Assembly: GCF_030409235.1 (NCBI RefSeq)
Contig: NZ_JAUFPO010000001.1
Location: 1 to 49,230, forward strand
Length of the DNA: 49,230 bases
Direction: 5' to 3'
Source of the DNA: Halomonas almeriensis
GTDB lineage: Bacteria; Pseudomonadota; Gammaproteobacteria; Pseudomonadales; Halomonadaceae
Shown: piece by piece, positions 1 through 8,025 of the stretch
Layout of the letters: each line of letters starts with the position of its first letter
How positions within the stretch are numbered: position 1 is the first letter of the stretch
The notes under the pieces: model-generated
What the model was told of the DNA's origin: nothing
Databases searched by the model: none
The model's input: the letters and a program-made list of their open reading frames with translations, nothing else
Made by a program: the position numbers and the translations under genes

Positions 1-99
1 TGTAGGACGATCGGGATCTTCCAGGTCGCGCTCTCGATGATCACTGGCCTGGTCGGCGACCTCTTCGAGCTCGTGCCGGAACTGGAACAGAAGCTGTAA
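1..99 (+). CDS. C-terminal end of an unrecognised protein (partial)
   Basis: An open frame runs from the window edge to a TAA at 97-99 and gives 32 residues ending in LFELVPELEQKL. I do not recognise it. It is taken as the 3' end of a real gene because the frame is uninterrupted and a strong intrinsic terminator follows 41 bases after the stop. The visible part is too short for a domain call, and a chance open frame cannot be excluded. Confidence 0.45.
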   Translation, partial: CRTIGIFQVALSMITGLVGDLFELVPELEQKL

Positions 100-139
100 C
101 GAAGCGGTCAAGCGCCCTTGAGGCGCATTAATGACCTTC

Positions 140-179
140 AAGGCCGGCCCTTCCCTTGGTGGAAGGGCCGGCCTTTTTG
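140..179 (+). terminator. Strong rho-independent terminator
   Basis: A perfect 15-base stem (AAGGCCGGCCCTTCC paired with GGAAGGGCCGGCCTT) encloses a 6-base loop and is followed by a T run. It ends the transcription unit whose last codons lie at 1-99 and insulates the TonB-type operon that follows. Confidence 0.93.
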
Positions 180-266
180 TTGGCCATAATCGCTAACAGT
201 TTATTGATAATTATTCTTGTTTGTTTTAGCGTATCGTTCGTTCAGCGCACCTTTCGGGAGACGAGC

Positions 267-1034
267 GTGCACACCATACCCCCATGGATTCGCTGGGGAG
301 CTGCCGGGCTTGCCATGAGCCTAGCGGCCTCCGCACCCGCCCAGTCATCACTGCAGGATGAGGCGCTGGAGGCACAGCGCACCCAGTCCGAGCTGCAGCA
401 GCAGATCGACAATGCCGATGAGAGCGTTCGCGAGCAGTTGCGCGAGCTGCGTGAGGCGCGCCAGGCAACCCGGCGACTGCAGACCTACAACGCGGAACTG
501 GCGCCGGTCGTGGAACGCCTGACAACCAGCCTGGAAGAACGCCGCGCCGGCTTCGAGACCCTGGCCGAGACCCGCGAGGCCCTGCCCGGGGTGATGCGCG
601 ACATGGTTGAACGCTTGCGCCGCTGGGTGGAAGAGGACATGCCCTTCCTGCGCGACGAGCGGCTGGCGCGGGTGGCTTCCCTCGAGTCCAGTCTGTCGGC
701 CGCCGATGCCAGCAGTGCCCAAAAGCTCCAGCGTCTCCTGGCTGCCTGGCGCGCCGAGCTCGATTACGGCCGTGAAATGGACGCCTGGCGCGGTGTGTTG
801 CCGGGAGACAGCCAGCGTGAAGTCGACTTCCTGCGCCTGGGACGTGTCGGCTGGTACTACCTGACCCCGGATGGTCAGCAGGGCGGTGTCTGGAAGGCTC
901 AAGAGGGCGAGTGGCAGCGTCTCGACGAGCCGGCCCTGGCAGAAGTTCGCAAGGGGCTGCGCATCCTGCGTGAGCAGCGTGCACCGGCGATGCTGGATCT
1001 GCCCGTGTCGCAATCGCTGGAGGACGCCTCATGA
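267..1034 (+). CDS. DUF3450 family periplasmic protein of a TonB2-type cluster
   Basis: A 255-residue protein with an N-terminal signal-like segment (about residues 5-26, ending APAQ), then a long Gln/Glu/Arg-rich coiled coil (about 28-110) and a C-terminal globular part with an aromatic GRVGWYYLTPDG stretch. This matches the DUF3450 proteins found first in TonB2/TtpC clusters of marine gammaproteobacteria (family knowledge). The frame is open back to 156, but that would begin inside the terminator; the GTG at 267 follows a GGGAGA ribosome site and starts directly before the signal peptide. The next gene overlaps it by four bases (ATGA). The role is inferred from context: a periplasmic partner of the energised ExbB/ExbD/TonB complex. 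Confidence 0.85.
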   Translation: MHTIPPWIRWGAAGLAMSLAASAPAQSSLQDEALEAQRTQSELQQQIDNADESVREQLRELREARQATRRLQTYNAELAPVVERLTTSLEERRAGFETLAETREALPGVMRDMVERLRRWVEEDMPFLRDERLARVASLESSLSAADASSAQKLQRLLAAWRAELDYGREMDAWRGVLPGDSQREVDFLRLGRVGWYYLTPDGQQGGVWKAQEGEWQRLDEPALAEVRKGLRILREQRAPAMLDLPVSQSLEDAS

Positions 1035-2428
1035 GCCGCGTCAATTTCCTCTTTGGTGTCCTGGGCCTGGCGGCCCTGAGCGTCCTACCGACGAGTCACG
1101 TCATGGCACAGTCGAGCGAGGAGCCCCTGCAGACCTTCCAGGCCGAGCGTGAGGCGGCCGAGGCCCGCGATCGCCAACGCCTCGGTGAGCTGGAGAATGA
1201 CCGTGCCGCTCTCGAGGAAGCGCTGACGGCGGCCCGCGCCGAGCTTGAAGCCGCCCGTGAGCGCCGTGAGACACTCGAATCCCGGCAGCAGTCTCGGCAG
1301 AGTGAACTCCAGCAGCTCAATGAGCGTATCGAGGAGCAGGGCGGCGACCTTGGCCCGGTCCTCGATGAAGTGGCCGGTGTCAGTGGTGAGCTGCGTGATG
1401 CGCTGGGGCAGAGCTGGCTGACCGTGGGAGCCCGGGCATCCCTGCCGCCGCGCCTCGAGGACAATGGCGTGCTGCGGGCGCGTCAGGTCGAGACACTGGC
1501 CGACAGCCTGATGGGCCTGACCCGCGAGACGGCCCGCATCACGCGGCTCGAGGCGCCGGTAGCCGGCCAGGATGGTCAGCGCCGGGAGCAGCCGGTGATT
1601 CGTGCCGGCGATCTGCTGGCGTTCAGCAACGGCCAATTGCTGCAGCGAAGTGGCGACGACGGGGCGCTGTCGGTTATCGAACATACGCCGGACGCGGTCG
1701 GTGAACGGCTGAATGCCTTTCAGTCAGGGCAGGGCGACAGCCTCTCCGTGGATCCCGGAGATGGCCGGGTGCTCGAGGCCCTGGCGCAACAGCCGACCCT
1801 GGTCGAGCGTTTTCAGCAGGGCGGCGCCGTGGGCTATGTGGTCGTGGCCCTGGGCGGTATTGGTCTGCTGGTGGCTGTGCTGCAGTATCTGTACCTGCTG
1901 CGTGTCACGCTGACGCTCAAGCGTCAGCTGAATGACCTTCAGTCGCTGCGCGAGGACAATCCGCTGGGACGAGTGCTGTCGCGTTTTCATGCGCTCGGTG
2001 CGGGACATGCCCCGGAGGCCCTGGAAGCCCGACTCGATGAAGCCATGCTCGCCGAACAGCCGCGCATCGAGCGCGGCCAGTCACTGGTCAAGATGCTGGC
2101 GGCGGTGGCGCCGCTGCTCGGGCTGCTGGGCACGGTCACCGGCATGATCGTGACCTTCCAGTCGATCACGGTCTTCGGGACCGGTGATCCCCAGCTGATG
2201 GCGGGCGGCATCAGTCAGGCTCTGGTGACCACCGTGCTCGGCTTGATCACGGCCGTTCCGCTGCTCTTCGCACATACCGCACTGTCGAGCCGCAGTCGCT
2301 CGCTGATCGGCATCATGGAAGGCCGTGCCAGTGCCGTGCTGGCCGACCGTCTCGAGGCCGACCAGGCCGCTCAGGCCGGTGCCGCGGGCGCATCGGGTGT
2401 CAAGCGTCATGCCGATGCCCTGGCTTGA
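1031..2428 (+). CDS. ttpC: TtpC-like MotA/TolQ/ExbB proton channel protein
   Basis: 465 residues. A signal peptide (about 1-26, ending VMA), a periplasmic Glu/Arg-rich coiled coil (about 30-110), then three membrane segments (about 268-290, 355-377 and 395-415) carrying the MotA/TolQ/ExbB signature APLLGLLGTVTGMIVTF. A long N-terminal periplasmic extension on an ExbB core is the hallmark of TtpC, the extra subunit needed by Vibrio TonB2 systems (family knowledge). It overlaps the DUF3450 gene by four bases and the ExbB gene by about 20, so it is translated as part of one operon. The symbol is by homology of architecture and position. Confidence 0.88.
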   Translation: MSRVNFLFGVLGLAALSVLPTSHVMAQSSEEPLQTFQAEREAAEARDRQRLGELENDRAALEEALTAARAELEAARERRETLESRQQSRQSELQQLNERIEEQGGDLGPVLDEVAGVSGELRDALGQSWLTVGARASLPPRLEDNGVLRARQVETLADSLMGLTRETARITRLEAPVAGQDGQRREQPVIRAGDLLAFSNGQLLQRSGDDGALSVIEHTPDAVGERLNAFQSGQGDSLSVDPGDGRVLEALAQQPTLVERFQQGGAVGYVVVALGGIGLLVAVLQYLYLLRVTLTLKRQLNDLQSLREDNPLGRVLSRFHALGAGHAPEALEARLDEAMLAEQPRIERGQSLVKMLAAVAPLLGLLGTVTGMIVTFQSITVFGTGDPQLMAGGISQALVTTVLGLITAVPLLFAHTALSSRSRSLIGIMEGRASAVLADRLEADQAAQAGAAGASGVKRHADALA

Positions 2429-2945
2429 GCCCCTGTTCCGGCTGGTCGAGGCCGGTGGCCCGGTGCTGGTGGTCATCGCCGGGGTGGCGATGCTGCTGTT
2501 CTCGGTGGCACTCGAGCGCTGGTGGTTCTTTCGCTTTCACTACCGGCCGGCGCGCCAGGTGCTGGTGCGCCACTGGGTCGAGCGTGACGATCGTGCCAGC
2601 TGGAGTGCCCTGACCCTGCGCGAGGTCTGGGTCAGGGAACTGATCGCCTCCCTGCGCGGCCCCTTGCCGTGGCTCAAGCTGCTGGTCGTGATCTGCCCGC
2701 TGCTCGGTTTGCTGGGCACGGTCACCGGCATGGTCACGGTGTTCGATTCGCTTTCGGTGAGCGACGTCAATCAGGCCCGGGCGATGGCTGATGGCGTGGC
2801 CAGAGCGACACTGCCGACCCTGAGCGGTATGGCCGTCTCGGTGGTGGGCTTGCTCATCATCACCCGTCTGGAACATATCATCCGGCGTGAGGATCAGCGG
2901 TTGCATGACCGTCTTGCCCGGGCCGCGGAGGATGCCAATGCGTAG
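2409..2945 (+). CDS. exbB: ExbB-type proton channel subunit
   Basis: 178 residues, typical of the short ExbB2 proteins. Three hydrophobic segments (about 14-34, 96-118 and 135-156) and the signature CPLLGLLGTVTGMVTVF. It should form the inner-membrane proton channel with ExbD and pass energy to TonB. The start is ambiguous between ATG 2409 and ATG 2415; both lie inside the 3' end of the TtpC gene, so translational coupling is likely. The open frame extends further upstream but that part has no ExbB character. The stop overlaps the start of exbD. Confidence 0.9.
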   Translation: MPMPWLEPLFRLVEAGGPVLVVIAGVAMLLFSVALERWWFFRFHYRPARQVLVRHWVERDDRASWSALTLREVWVRELIASLRGPLPWLKLLVVICPLLGLLGTVTGMVTVFDSLSVSDVNQARAMADGVARATLPTLSGMAVSVVGLLIITRLEHIIRREDQRLHDRLARAAEDANA

Positions 2946-3342
2946 ACGCCGATTCACCAGCATGGACGAGTCCAGCGAGGTCAACCTGACCCCCATGCTG
3001 GACGTGGTCTTCATCATGCTGATCTTTTTCATCGTCACCACCAGCTTCATCAAGGAAAGCGGGGTCGAGATCGAGCGCCCCGAATCCAGCGCGGCGTCCC
3101 CGCGGCCCGATGTACAGGTGCTGGTGGCAATCACCCCGGAAGGGGCGGTGTGGGTCGATGGCGAGCCGGTGGACATACACCGCGTCGGGCCGACCGTGGC
3201 CGAGATGGTCAGTGACGAGGGCTCGGTGGTCATTCAGGCGGATCGTGACGCCACCACCGGGGTCTTGATCGAGGTCATGGATCGCCTGCGCGAGGCGGAT
3301 GTGGATCAGGTGACCGTGGCCGCGCAACGGAGTGGTGACTGA
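2938..3342 (+). CDS. exbD: ExbD-type proton channel subunit
   Basis: 134 residues, the usual ExbD length. A basic cytoplasmic start (MRRRRF), one membrane helix (about 20-37) containing the essential proton-carrying Asp (D22 in NLTPMLDVVF), and a periplasmic alpha/beta domain. ATG 2938 is chosen over ATG 2932 because the GGAGG at 2927-2931 is six bases upstream of it. It overlaps the exbB stop by eight bases, and its own stop shares a base with the tonB start (TGATG). Confidence 0.93.
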   Translation: MRRRRFTSMDESSEVNLTPMLDVVFIMLIFFIVTTSFIKESGVEIERPESSAASPRPDVQVLVAITPEGAVWVDGEPVDIHRVGPTVAEMVSDEGSVVIQADRDATTGVLIEVMDRLREADVDQVTVAAQRSGD

Positions 3343-4154
3343 TGCTGCGTCGCCCGCTTGCTCTGGTTGTCGGTTCGGCGCTGGCACTGGGGCTCTTCAT
3401 GCTGCTGGCGCTGCTGGTGGTGCCCCCCGAAGTGGAACCCGAACGCCGCCTGGATGCCATGACCCTGAGCATGGCCGAGTCCCCGGTGGAAGAGCAACCC
3501 CGGCAGGCGGCCGCCGCCAGTGCACCACCGCCGCCCCAGGTCGCGGCGACACCGCCGCCGCAACCGGCGCCGGCGCCCAGCGTCAGCAACGAGATCGCGC
3601 TGCCCGAGCCCGAACTCGAACCCATGGAAACGCCGGATGTGCCCCTGGATGAATCCTTACCCGAGCTTCAGGAAACGCCGCCGGAACCCGAGCCGGAGCC
3701 TGAACCGGAGCCTGAACCGGAGCCCGAGCCTGAGCCCGAACCCGAGCCGCAGCCGGACCCCGAGCCGACTTCACAACCGTCGCCGCAAGCGACACCGCAG
3801 TCCTCGGCTCAGGCCGCTTCCGGCGCGGCCGAAGCCAGTGACGCGGCCAGTTCCGCTGCCTCGTCAGCCAGCTCCAGCGAGCCGGTGGACGTCGGCACCT
3901 CCGCGCAGATCACCCGGCGCGGCAAGCCGACCTATCCCTCGCGCGCCCAGCGGCGTGGCATCGAGGGGCATGTGGTGGTGCAGTTCATCATCCGCCCGGA
4001 TGGCCGCGTCAAGCCCGGCAGTGTCGAGGTCATCGAGGCCGACCCGCCGCGCATCTTCGATCGGGCGGCGCGTCGCTCTATCACCGATTGGCAATTCGAG
4101 GCCAGCGGCCAGACGCGCCGTGCCCGACAGCGCTTCGATTTTCAGTTGAGGTAG
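3342..4154 (+). CDS. tonB: TonB family energy transducer
   Basis: 270 residues. An N-terminal membrane anchor (about 7-27), a Pro-rich spacer, an almost pure Pro-Glu tract (about residues 114-140), an Ala/Ser-rich linker, and a C-terminal TonB domain (about 190-270) with GKPTYPSRAQRRGIEGHVVV and the closing FDFQLR. TonB carries ExbB/ExbD energy across the periplasm to outer-membrane receptors for siderophores, haem or vitamins. No receptor gene lies beside it, so the substrate cannot be deduced. It overlaps exbD by one base; the TPR gene starts four bases downstream of its stop. Confidence 0.93.
   Translation: MLRRPLALVVGSALALGLFMLLALLVVPPEVEPERRLDAMTLSMAESPVEEQPRQAAAASAPPPPQVAATPPPQPAPAPSVSNEIALPEPELEPMETPDVPLDESLPELQETPPEPEPEPEPEPEPEPEPEPEPEPQPDPEPTSQPSPQATPQSSAQAASGAAEASDAASSAASSASSSEPVDVGTSAQITRRGKPTYPSRAQRRGIEGHVVVQFIIRPDGRVKPGSVEVIEADPPRIFDRAARRSITDWQFEASGQTRRARQRFDFQLR
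3682..3768 (+). repeat. Hexanucleotide Pro-Glu repeat inside tonB
   Basis: A run of imperfect 6-base units (CCGGAG, CCTGAA, CCCGAG) encodes about a dozen Pro-Glu pairs in the periplasmic spacer of TonB. Synonymous changes vary between units, so the repeat is kept at protein level rather than being a recent slippage product. Confidence 0.9.
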
Positions 4155-4158
4155 CCAT

Positions 4159-5295
4159 ATGCGTCATGCCGTCAATCTGACCCTGGTGCTAGGCCTCGTG
4201 GCCGGGTTCTCGGTCCCCGCCGCCGTGGCGGCACCGACACTCCCCGGGGGCATCATCAGCGACCTCGAAGCCCTGGAGATGAGCCTGGCCGATGGTGAAC
4301 TCGCCGCAGTCGAGCGCCAGGCGAGGCGTCAGGCCGAGCGGCTGGCCGACGGTAATGCTTCGGATCGTTGGGCACGTGCCCTCTACCTGCAACTAACAGC
4401 CAATGCCGAGGCCCGTCAGGGTAATGAGGGTGCTGCCGCCGACTCGCTGGCCACGGCTCGTGCCATCCGTGGTGTCGAGCCGGATCAGGCCGATCGCTGG
4501 TTGCGTCAGGAGGCGGGGCTGCGAGCACGGCTGGGCGAGCATGAACGCGCCGCTGAGCTGCTGGGCGATTGGTTGCAGCGTCATGCCGCCGATGCGAAGG
4601 CCCAGTGGCTGATGGCCCAGCTCGAGGCCGAGGGCAAAGACTGGAATAGTGCCGCCGACTGGGCGCAGCGTGCCCTGGACAATAGCCGCGAGCCTTCCCG
4701 ACAGCAGCTGGCGCTGGCGGCCACGGCGCTGCAGAAGGCTGACCGGCAGGCGGCCGCCCTCGAGGTGATCGAGCATCAGCTGGCAGGCGCGGAAGGGGAT
4801 CCGGATGCCTGGCGGCGCGCGGCGGGCCTGGCCCAGCGCATGGGCGACCCGGAACGCGCGGCAGCGCTGTGGGAGACGGCCTGGCGCAAGGGAGTACTCA
4901 GTGGCGCTGATGATCTGCTGCAGCGTATCAAGCTGCATCTGGCCGCCGGCACGCCGGCGCGTGCCGCGGAAATTCTCGAGGAGGCGCTGTCTGATGAGGC
5001 CCTGCCGGATAGCCTCGAACATCGCCGCATGCTGGCTCGGGCCTGGCATGCGGCGCGCGATCGGCAGCAGGCGCTGGCCGCTTGGAAGCGGGTGGCCGAG
5101 CGCAGCGGGGTGGGGCAGGACTGGTTGCGACTGGGCCAGATCGCCATCCAGTGGGGCCATCTGGAAGTGGCCCGCGATGCACTGGGGCGTGCCCGGCGGG
5201 GCGGTGTCAGTGAAGCCGAGGAGTGGCTGGCCAGCCTGCCCGAAAAGCGCCAGCCCAGCGCCGGCTCCCCTGGCGAGGCGTCACCGGATGCTTGA
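4159..5295 (+). CDS. TPR-repeat protein of the TonB2-type operon
   Basis: 378 residues with a signal peptide (about 1-25, ending VAA) followed by helical repeats rich in Ala, Leu and Trp (for example AADWAQRALDNS and PERAAALWETAW), i.e. a tetratricopeptide solenoid. It is the last gene of the TonB-type operon; a GAGGTA ribosome site overlaps the tonB stop. TPR proteins close many TonB2/TtpC clusters (family knowledge). Its likely role is a periplasmic scaffold for the transducer, by inference only. It converges on xthA with just five bases between stops. Confidence 0.85.
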   Translation: MRHAVNLTLVLGLVAGFSVPAAVAAPTLPGGIISDLEALEMSLADGELAAVERQARRQAERLADGNASDRWARALYLQLTANAEARQGNEGAAADSLATARAIRGVEPDQADRWLRQEAGLRARLGEHERAAELLGDWLQRHAADAKAQWLMAQLEAEGKDWNSAADWAQRALDNSREPSRQQLALAATALQKADRQAAALEVIEHQLAGAEGDPDAWRRAAGLAQRMGDPERAAALWETAWRKGVLSGADDLLQRIKLHLAAGTPARAAEILEEALSDEALPDSLEHRRMLARAWHAARDRQQALAAWKRVAERSGVGQDWLRLGQIAIQWGHLEVARDALGRARRGGVSEAEEWLASLPEKRQPSAGSPGEASPDA

Positions 5296-5300
5296 GCGCG

Positions 5301-6134
5301 TCAGCTCAGGTTGAATTCGGTCCACACCGGTGCGTGGTCGGAGGGCTTTTGCATGCCGCGCAGCTCGTAGTCGATGCCGGCATCCGCGACCCGTTCAGCC
5401 AGGGAATCCGTGGTCAGGATGTAATCGATGCGCAGGCCGCGCTTGGGGTCACGGTCGAAGCCCTTTGAGCGATAATCGAACCAGCTGAAGCGGTCATCGA
5501 CCTGAGGGTGGCAGCGGCGATAGCTGTCCTCCAGGCCCCAGGCCTTCAGGGTACTCAACCACTCACGCTCTTCCGGCTGGAAGCTGGTCTTGCCTTCACG
5601 CAGCCAGCGCTTGCGATTGGACTCGCCGATGCCGATGTCGATGTCTGCCGGCGAAATATTGAAATCACCCATGATGGCGAGCCGTTCGTCGGCGCTGTGA
5701 TGGCTGGCCAGCAGTGAATTCAGCTGTTCGTAGAAGCGCCGCTTGTGGGGAAACTTGACCGGGTGATCGATGCTCTCGCCTTGCGGGAAATAGCCGTTCC
5801 AGACGCTCAGGGCCTCGCCGTCGGCGGTGCGCAACCGCACCCCGATCATGCGCCGCTGGGCATCCGCCTCGTCATCGGGGAAGCCGTGCATCACCGCCTC
5901 GGGCTCGGTGGGCAACTGCTCGCGACAGCACATCAGGGCTACGCCGTAGTGGCCCTTCTGGCCGTGATAGAAGACCCGATAGCCCAGGGCCTCGACATCC
6001 GCGACGGGAAACTCGCTGTCCTGAACCTTGGTTTCCTGAAGGCCGATTACCGCCGGGCGGTGGCTTTCGACCAGTGCCTCCAGCTGGTGAAGGCGTGCAC
6101 GGATGCCGTTGATATTGAAAGACACCAGGCGCAT
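5301..6134 (-). CDS. xthA: Exodeoxyribonuclease III (AP endonuclease)
   Basis: 277 residues (E. coli XthA 268). The exonuclease/endonuclease/phosphatase fold signatures are all present: GLQETKVQD with the metal-binding Glu at 34, [19 protein letters not shown] and the C-terminal [10 protein letters not shown] with the catalytic His. It cleaves DNA at abasic sites and removes 3' blocking groups in base-excision repair. It is read leftward two bases after a small basic-protein gene, so the two are probably co-transcribed. Confidence 0.95.
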   Translation of the reverse strand: MRLVSFNINGIRARLHQLEALVESHRPAVIGLQETKVQDSEFPVADVEALGYRVFYHGQKGHYGVALMCCREQLPTEPEAVMHGFPDDEADAQRRMIGVRLRTADGEALSVWNGYFPQGESIDHPVKFPHKRRFYEQLNSLLASHHSADERLAIMGDFNISPADIDIGIGESNRKRWLREGKTSFQPEEREWLSTLKAWGLEDSYRRCHPQVDDRFSWFDYRSKGFDRDPKRGLRIDYILTTDSLAERVADAGIDYELRGMQKPSDHAPVWTEFNLS

Positions 6135-6136
6135 GG

Positions 6137-6385
6137 TCAGTCGTCCTCGTTCGAGCGGTCAGGCGTGCGTCGTTCCGGATGAATGGCAATCTGCTGGCCG
6201 GATTCCTGGCGGGCCTGCTTGCGCGCCGCCTGGGCCTTGCGCTGCTGACGCTTTTTGTCGACGAAGCGCCGCGACGAGCTCACTTCATCCGGATTTTCAT
6301 GACGCCACTGCTTGTAGTCCTTGCGTCGACCGGTGCGGATCGTCACCTTGTCGGACAGTGAACGGGTCTTCTTTCGTCGTGTCAT
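6137..6385 (-). CDS. Small very basic protein of unknown function
   Basis: 82 residues beginning [14 protein letters not shown], very rich in Lys, Arg and Gln, with no membrane segment and an acidic tail (SNEDD). I do not recognise the family. The start at 6385 is chosen because a GGAGCC site lies upstream and the basic sequence begins there; the frame is open 21 codons further without conserved-looking content. The charge suggests nucleic-acid or ribosome association, by inference. It is the first gene of a pair with xthA and diverges from rhlB. Confidence 0.65.
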   Translation of the reverse strand: MTRRKKTRSLSDKVTIRTGRRKDYKQWRHENPDEVSSSRRFVDKKRQQRKAQAARKQARQESGQQIAIHPERRTPDRSNEDD

Positions 6386-6473
6386 GACGCCTGGCTCCTC
6401 GGTGAATGGCCATAGTCTATCAGGCCCGGGCAAAGCGTCGACAGCCAAGAACGCGCCCTATAAGCGCGAGAAC

Positions 6474-6482
6474 TGATACAAT
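6474..6482 (+). promoter_or_regulatory. Extended -10 promoter for the RNA helicase gene
   Basis: TGATACAAT is a TGn extended -10 with TACAAT (5 of 6 to consensus), 52 bases before the helicase ATG and in the divergent gap with the leftward xthA unit. No convincing -35 is seen, as is usual for extended -10 promoters. Confidence 0.5.
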
Positions 6483-6533
6483 GTCTGTTTGCGTCACGCA
6501 TCCATCCACAACACGGACGAGACAGCACAGCCT

Positions 6534-7808
6534 ATGAGCGAGTCGGAACAGACCTCAGCCCCGGCCCAGAACCGCAAGCCCAAGCGTCGCCGTCGCAAGC
6601 CGAGACGCCGTCAGTCGAACTGGGATCTTCGCCAGTTCCAGGTACCCGCGGTGGCGGGCCAGTGGAGATTCCATGACTTTGATCTGCCACTGCCGCTGAT
6701 GCGCGCCATTCACGCTCAGGGCTTCGAGTACTGCACCCCGATCCAGGCCGAGACGCTGAGCAATACCCTGCTGGGTGGCGATATCGTCGGTAAGGCGCAG
6801 ACCGGCACCGGCAAGACGGCCGCCTTCCTGATTTCCATCCTTGCCTACTTCCTGGAGGAGCCGGCACCGGATGGCCAGAAAACTGGAGCGCCGCGTTCGC
6901 TGATCATCGCGCCGACCCGCGAACTGGCGATGCAGATCGAGAAGGACGCTAAGGCCCTGGCCCGCTTCACTCAGTTGAACATCGCCAGCGTCGTCGGCGG
7001 CATGGACTATCAGAAACAACGCGAGGCTCTCGAAAAGCCGCTGGACCTGCTGGTGGCGACCCCAGGTCGTCTGCTGGACTTCCACGAGAAGCGAGATGTT
7101 GACCTCACCCAGGTGGAAGTGCTGGTGCTCGATGAAGCCGACCGCATGTTGTCCATGGGCTTCATCCCCGACGTCAAGCGGATCATTCGGCACACGCCGA
7201 AGACACCGGAACGCCAGACCTTCCTGTTCTCGGCGACCTTCACCGACGACATCCTCAACCTGGCCGAGCAGTGGACCCAGAAACCGGCCCACGTGGATAT
7301 CGAGGTGACCGTCGACAACGCCGCCAACATCGACCAACGCGTCTACATGGTCGGGGACGACGACAAGCAGCGCCTGCTGGTCAACCTGCTGCAGCAGGAA
7401 AGCTTCGATCGCGTCATGGTCTTCGGCAACCGCCGCGACCTGGTGCGCAAGCTGAACGACCTGCTGCGCAAGGCCGGTATCAGCGTGGCCATGCTCTCCG
7501 GCGACGTGCCGCAGAAGCAGCGCATCAACACCCTCGAGCAATTCCGCGAAGGCGAGGTGCAGGTGCTGGTGGCCACGGATGTGGCAGGGCGCGGCATTCA
7601 CATCGAGGATGTCAGCCACGTTATCAACTACACCCTGCCCGAAGACCCCGAGGACTATGTGCACCGCATCGGCCGCACCGGCCGCGCCGGCGCCAAGGGC
7701 GTGTCGATCAGCTTCGTGGGGGAGGAAGACGCCTTCTCGCTGCCCGAGATCGAGCGTTACATCAACGACAAGCTGCCCTGCGAGCACCCGCCGGAAGGGC
7801 TGCTGTGA
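6534..7808 (+). CDS. rhlB: DEAD-box ATP-dependent RNA helicase, RhlB type
   Basis: 424 residues (E. coli RhlB 421). A basic N-terminal tail ([12 protein letters not shown]) precedes the helicase core, with motifs in order: Q motif (YCTPIQ), [47 protein letters not shown] and [10 protein letters not shown]. It unwinds RNA duplexes; RhlB-type enzymes assist RNase E in mRNA decay. ATG 6534 is chosen; the frame is open upstream only from a TTG. The nearest alternative is another RhlE/RhlB paralogue, since the basic N-terminus is not the E. coli arrangement. Confidence 0.88.
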   Translation: MSESEQTSAPAQNRKPKRRRRKPRRRQSNWDLRQFQVPAVAGQWRFHDFDLPLPLMRAIHAQGFEYCTPIQAETLSNTLLGGDIVGKAQTGTGKTAAFLISILAYFLEEPAPDGQKTGAPRSLIIAPTRELAMQIEKDAKALARFTQLNIASVVGGMDYQKQREALEKPLDLLVATPGRLLDFHEKRDVDLTQVEVLVLDEADRMLSMGFIPDVKRIIRHTPKTPERQTFLFSATFTDDILNLAEQWTQKPAHVDIEVTVDNAANIDQRVYMVGDDDKQRLLVNLLQQESFDRVMVFGNRRDLVRKLNDLLRKAGISVAMLSGDVPQKQRINTLEQFREGEVQVLVATDVAGRGIHIEDVSHVINYTLPEDPEDYVHRIGRTGRAGAKGVSISFVGEEDAFSLPEIERYINDKLPCEHPPEGLL

Positions 7809-7811
7809 TTC

Positions 7812-7846
7812 AGCTACAAGCTGTAAGCCGGGAAGAAGGAAGACAG
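7812..7846 (+). repeat. Degenerate 7-base repeat after rhlB
   Basis: Successive 7-base units AGCTACA, AGCTGTA, AGCCGGG, AAGAAGG, AAGACAG. The first units match the AGCTACG repeat found after ppc, and the later ones the GGAAGAA repeat found after recO, so this short tract links the two families. Confidence 0.55.
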
Positions 7847-7898
7847 CGGCTACGCCGCTTGAAGAATGATGACTGGGGCTGAATGAGCCACTGGTAAG

Positions 7899-7997
7899 CG
7901 GCGACGGGGGCAGGCCAGAGCGGAGGTCCGATTCCAGGGATGGAATCGGTAGCGCCCAGGGATGGGTCCACAGCGCTTCCGCGTCGGCCTGTCGCCG
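7899..7997. repeat. REP-like mosaic hairpin element
   Basis: Nested inverted repeats in the gap between rhlB and dinG. The outer arms are CGGCGAC..AGGCC near 7899-7915 and GGCCTGTCGCCG near 7986-7997. Inside are a hairpin at 7928-7949 (CCGATTCCA, loop GGGA, TGGAATCGG) and a second GGGA-loop hairpin (GCCCAGGGATGGGT) at about 7954-7967. The layout resembles bacterial REP/BIME elements. It has no coding potential and could act as a terminator or RNA-stability element for rhlB. Confidence 0.6.
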
Positions 7998-8025
7998 TGC
8001 AAGCCGCCCTTGTGTATGGGTGAAT

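Noticed and set aside
156..266. Upstream extension of the DUF3450 gene
   Set aside because: It would begin inside the terminator hairpin at 140-179; GTG 267 has a ribosome site and precedes the signal peptide.
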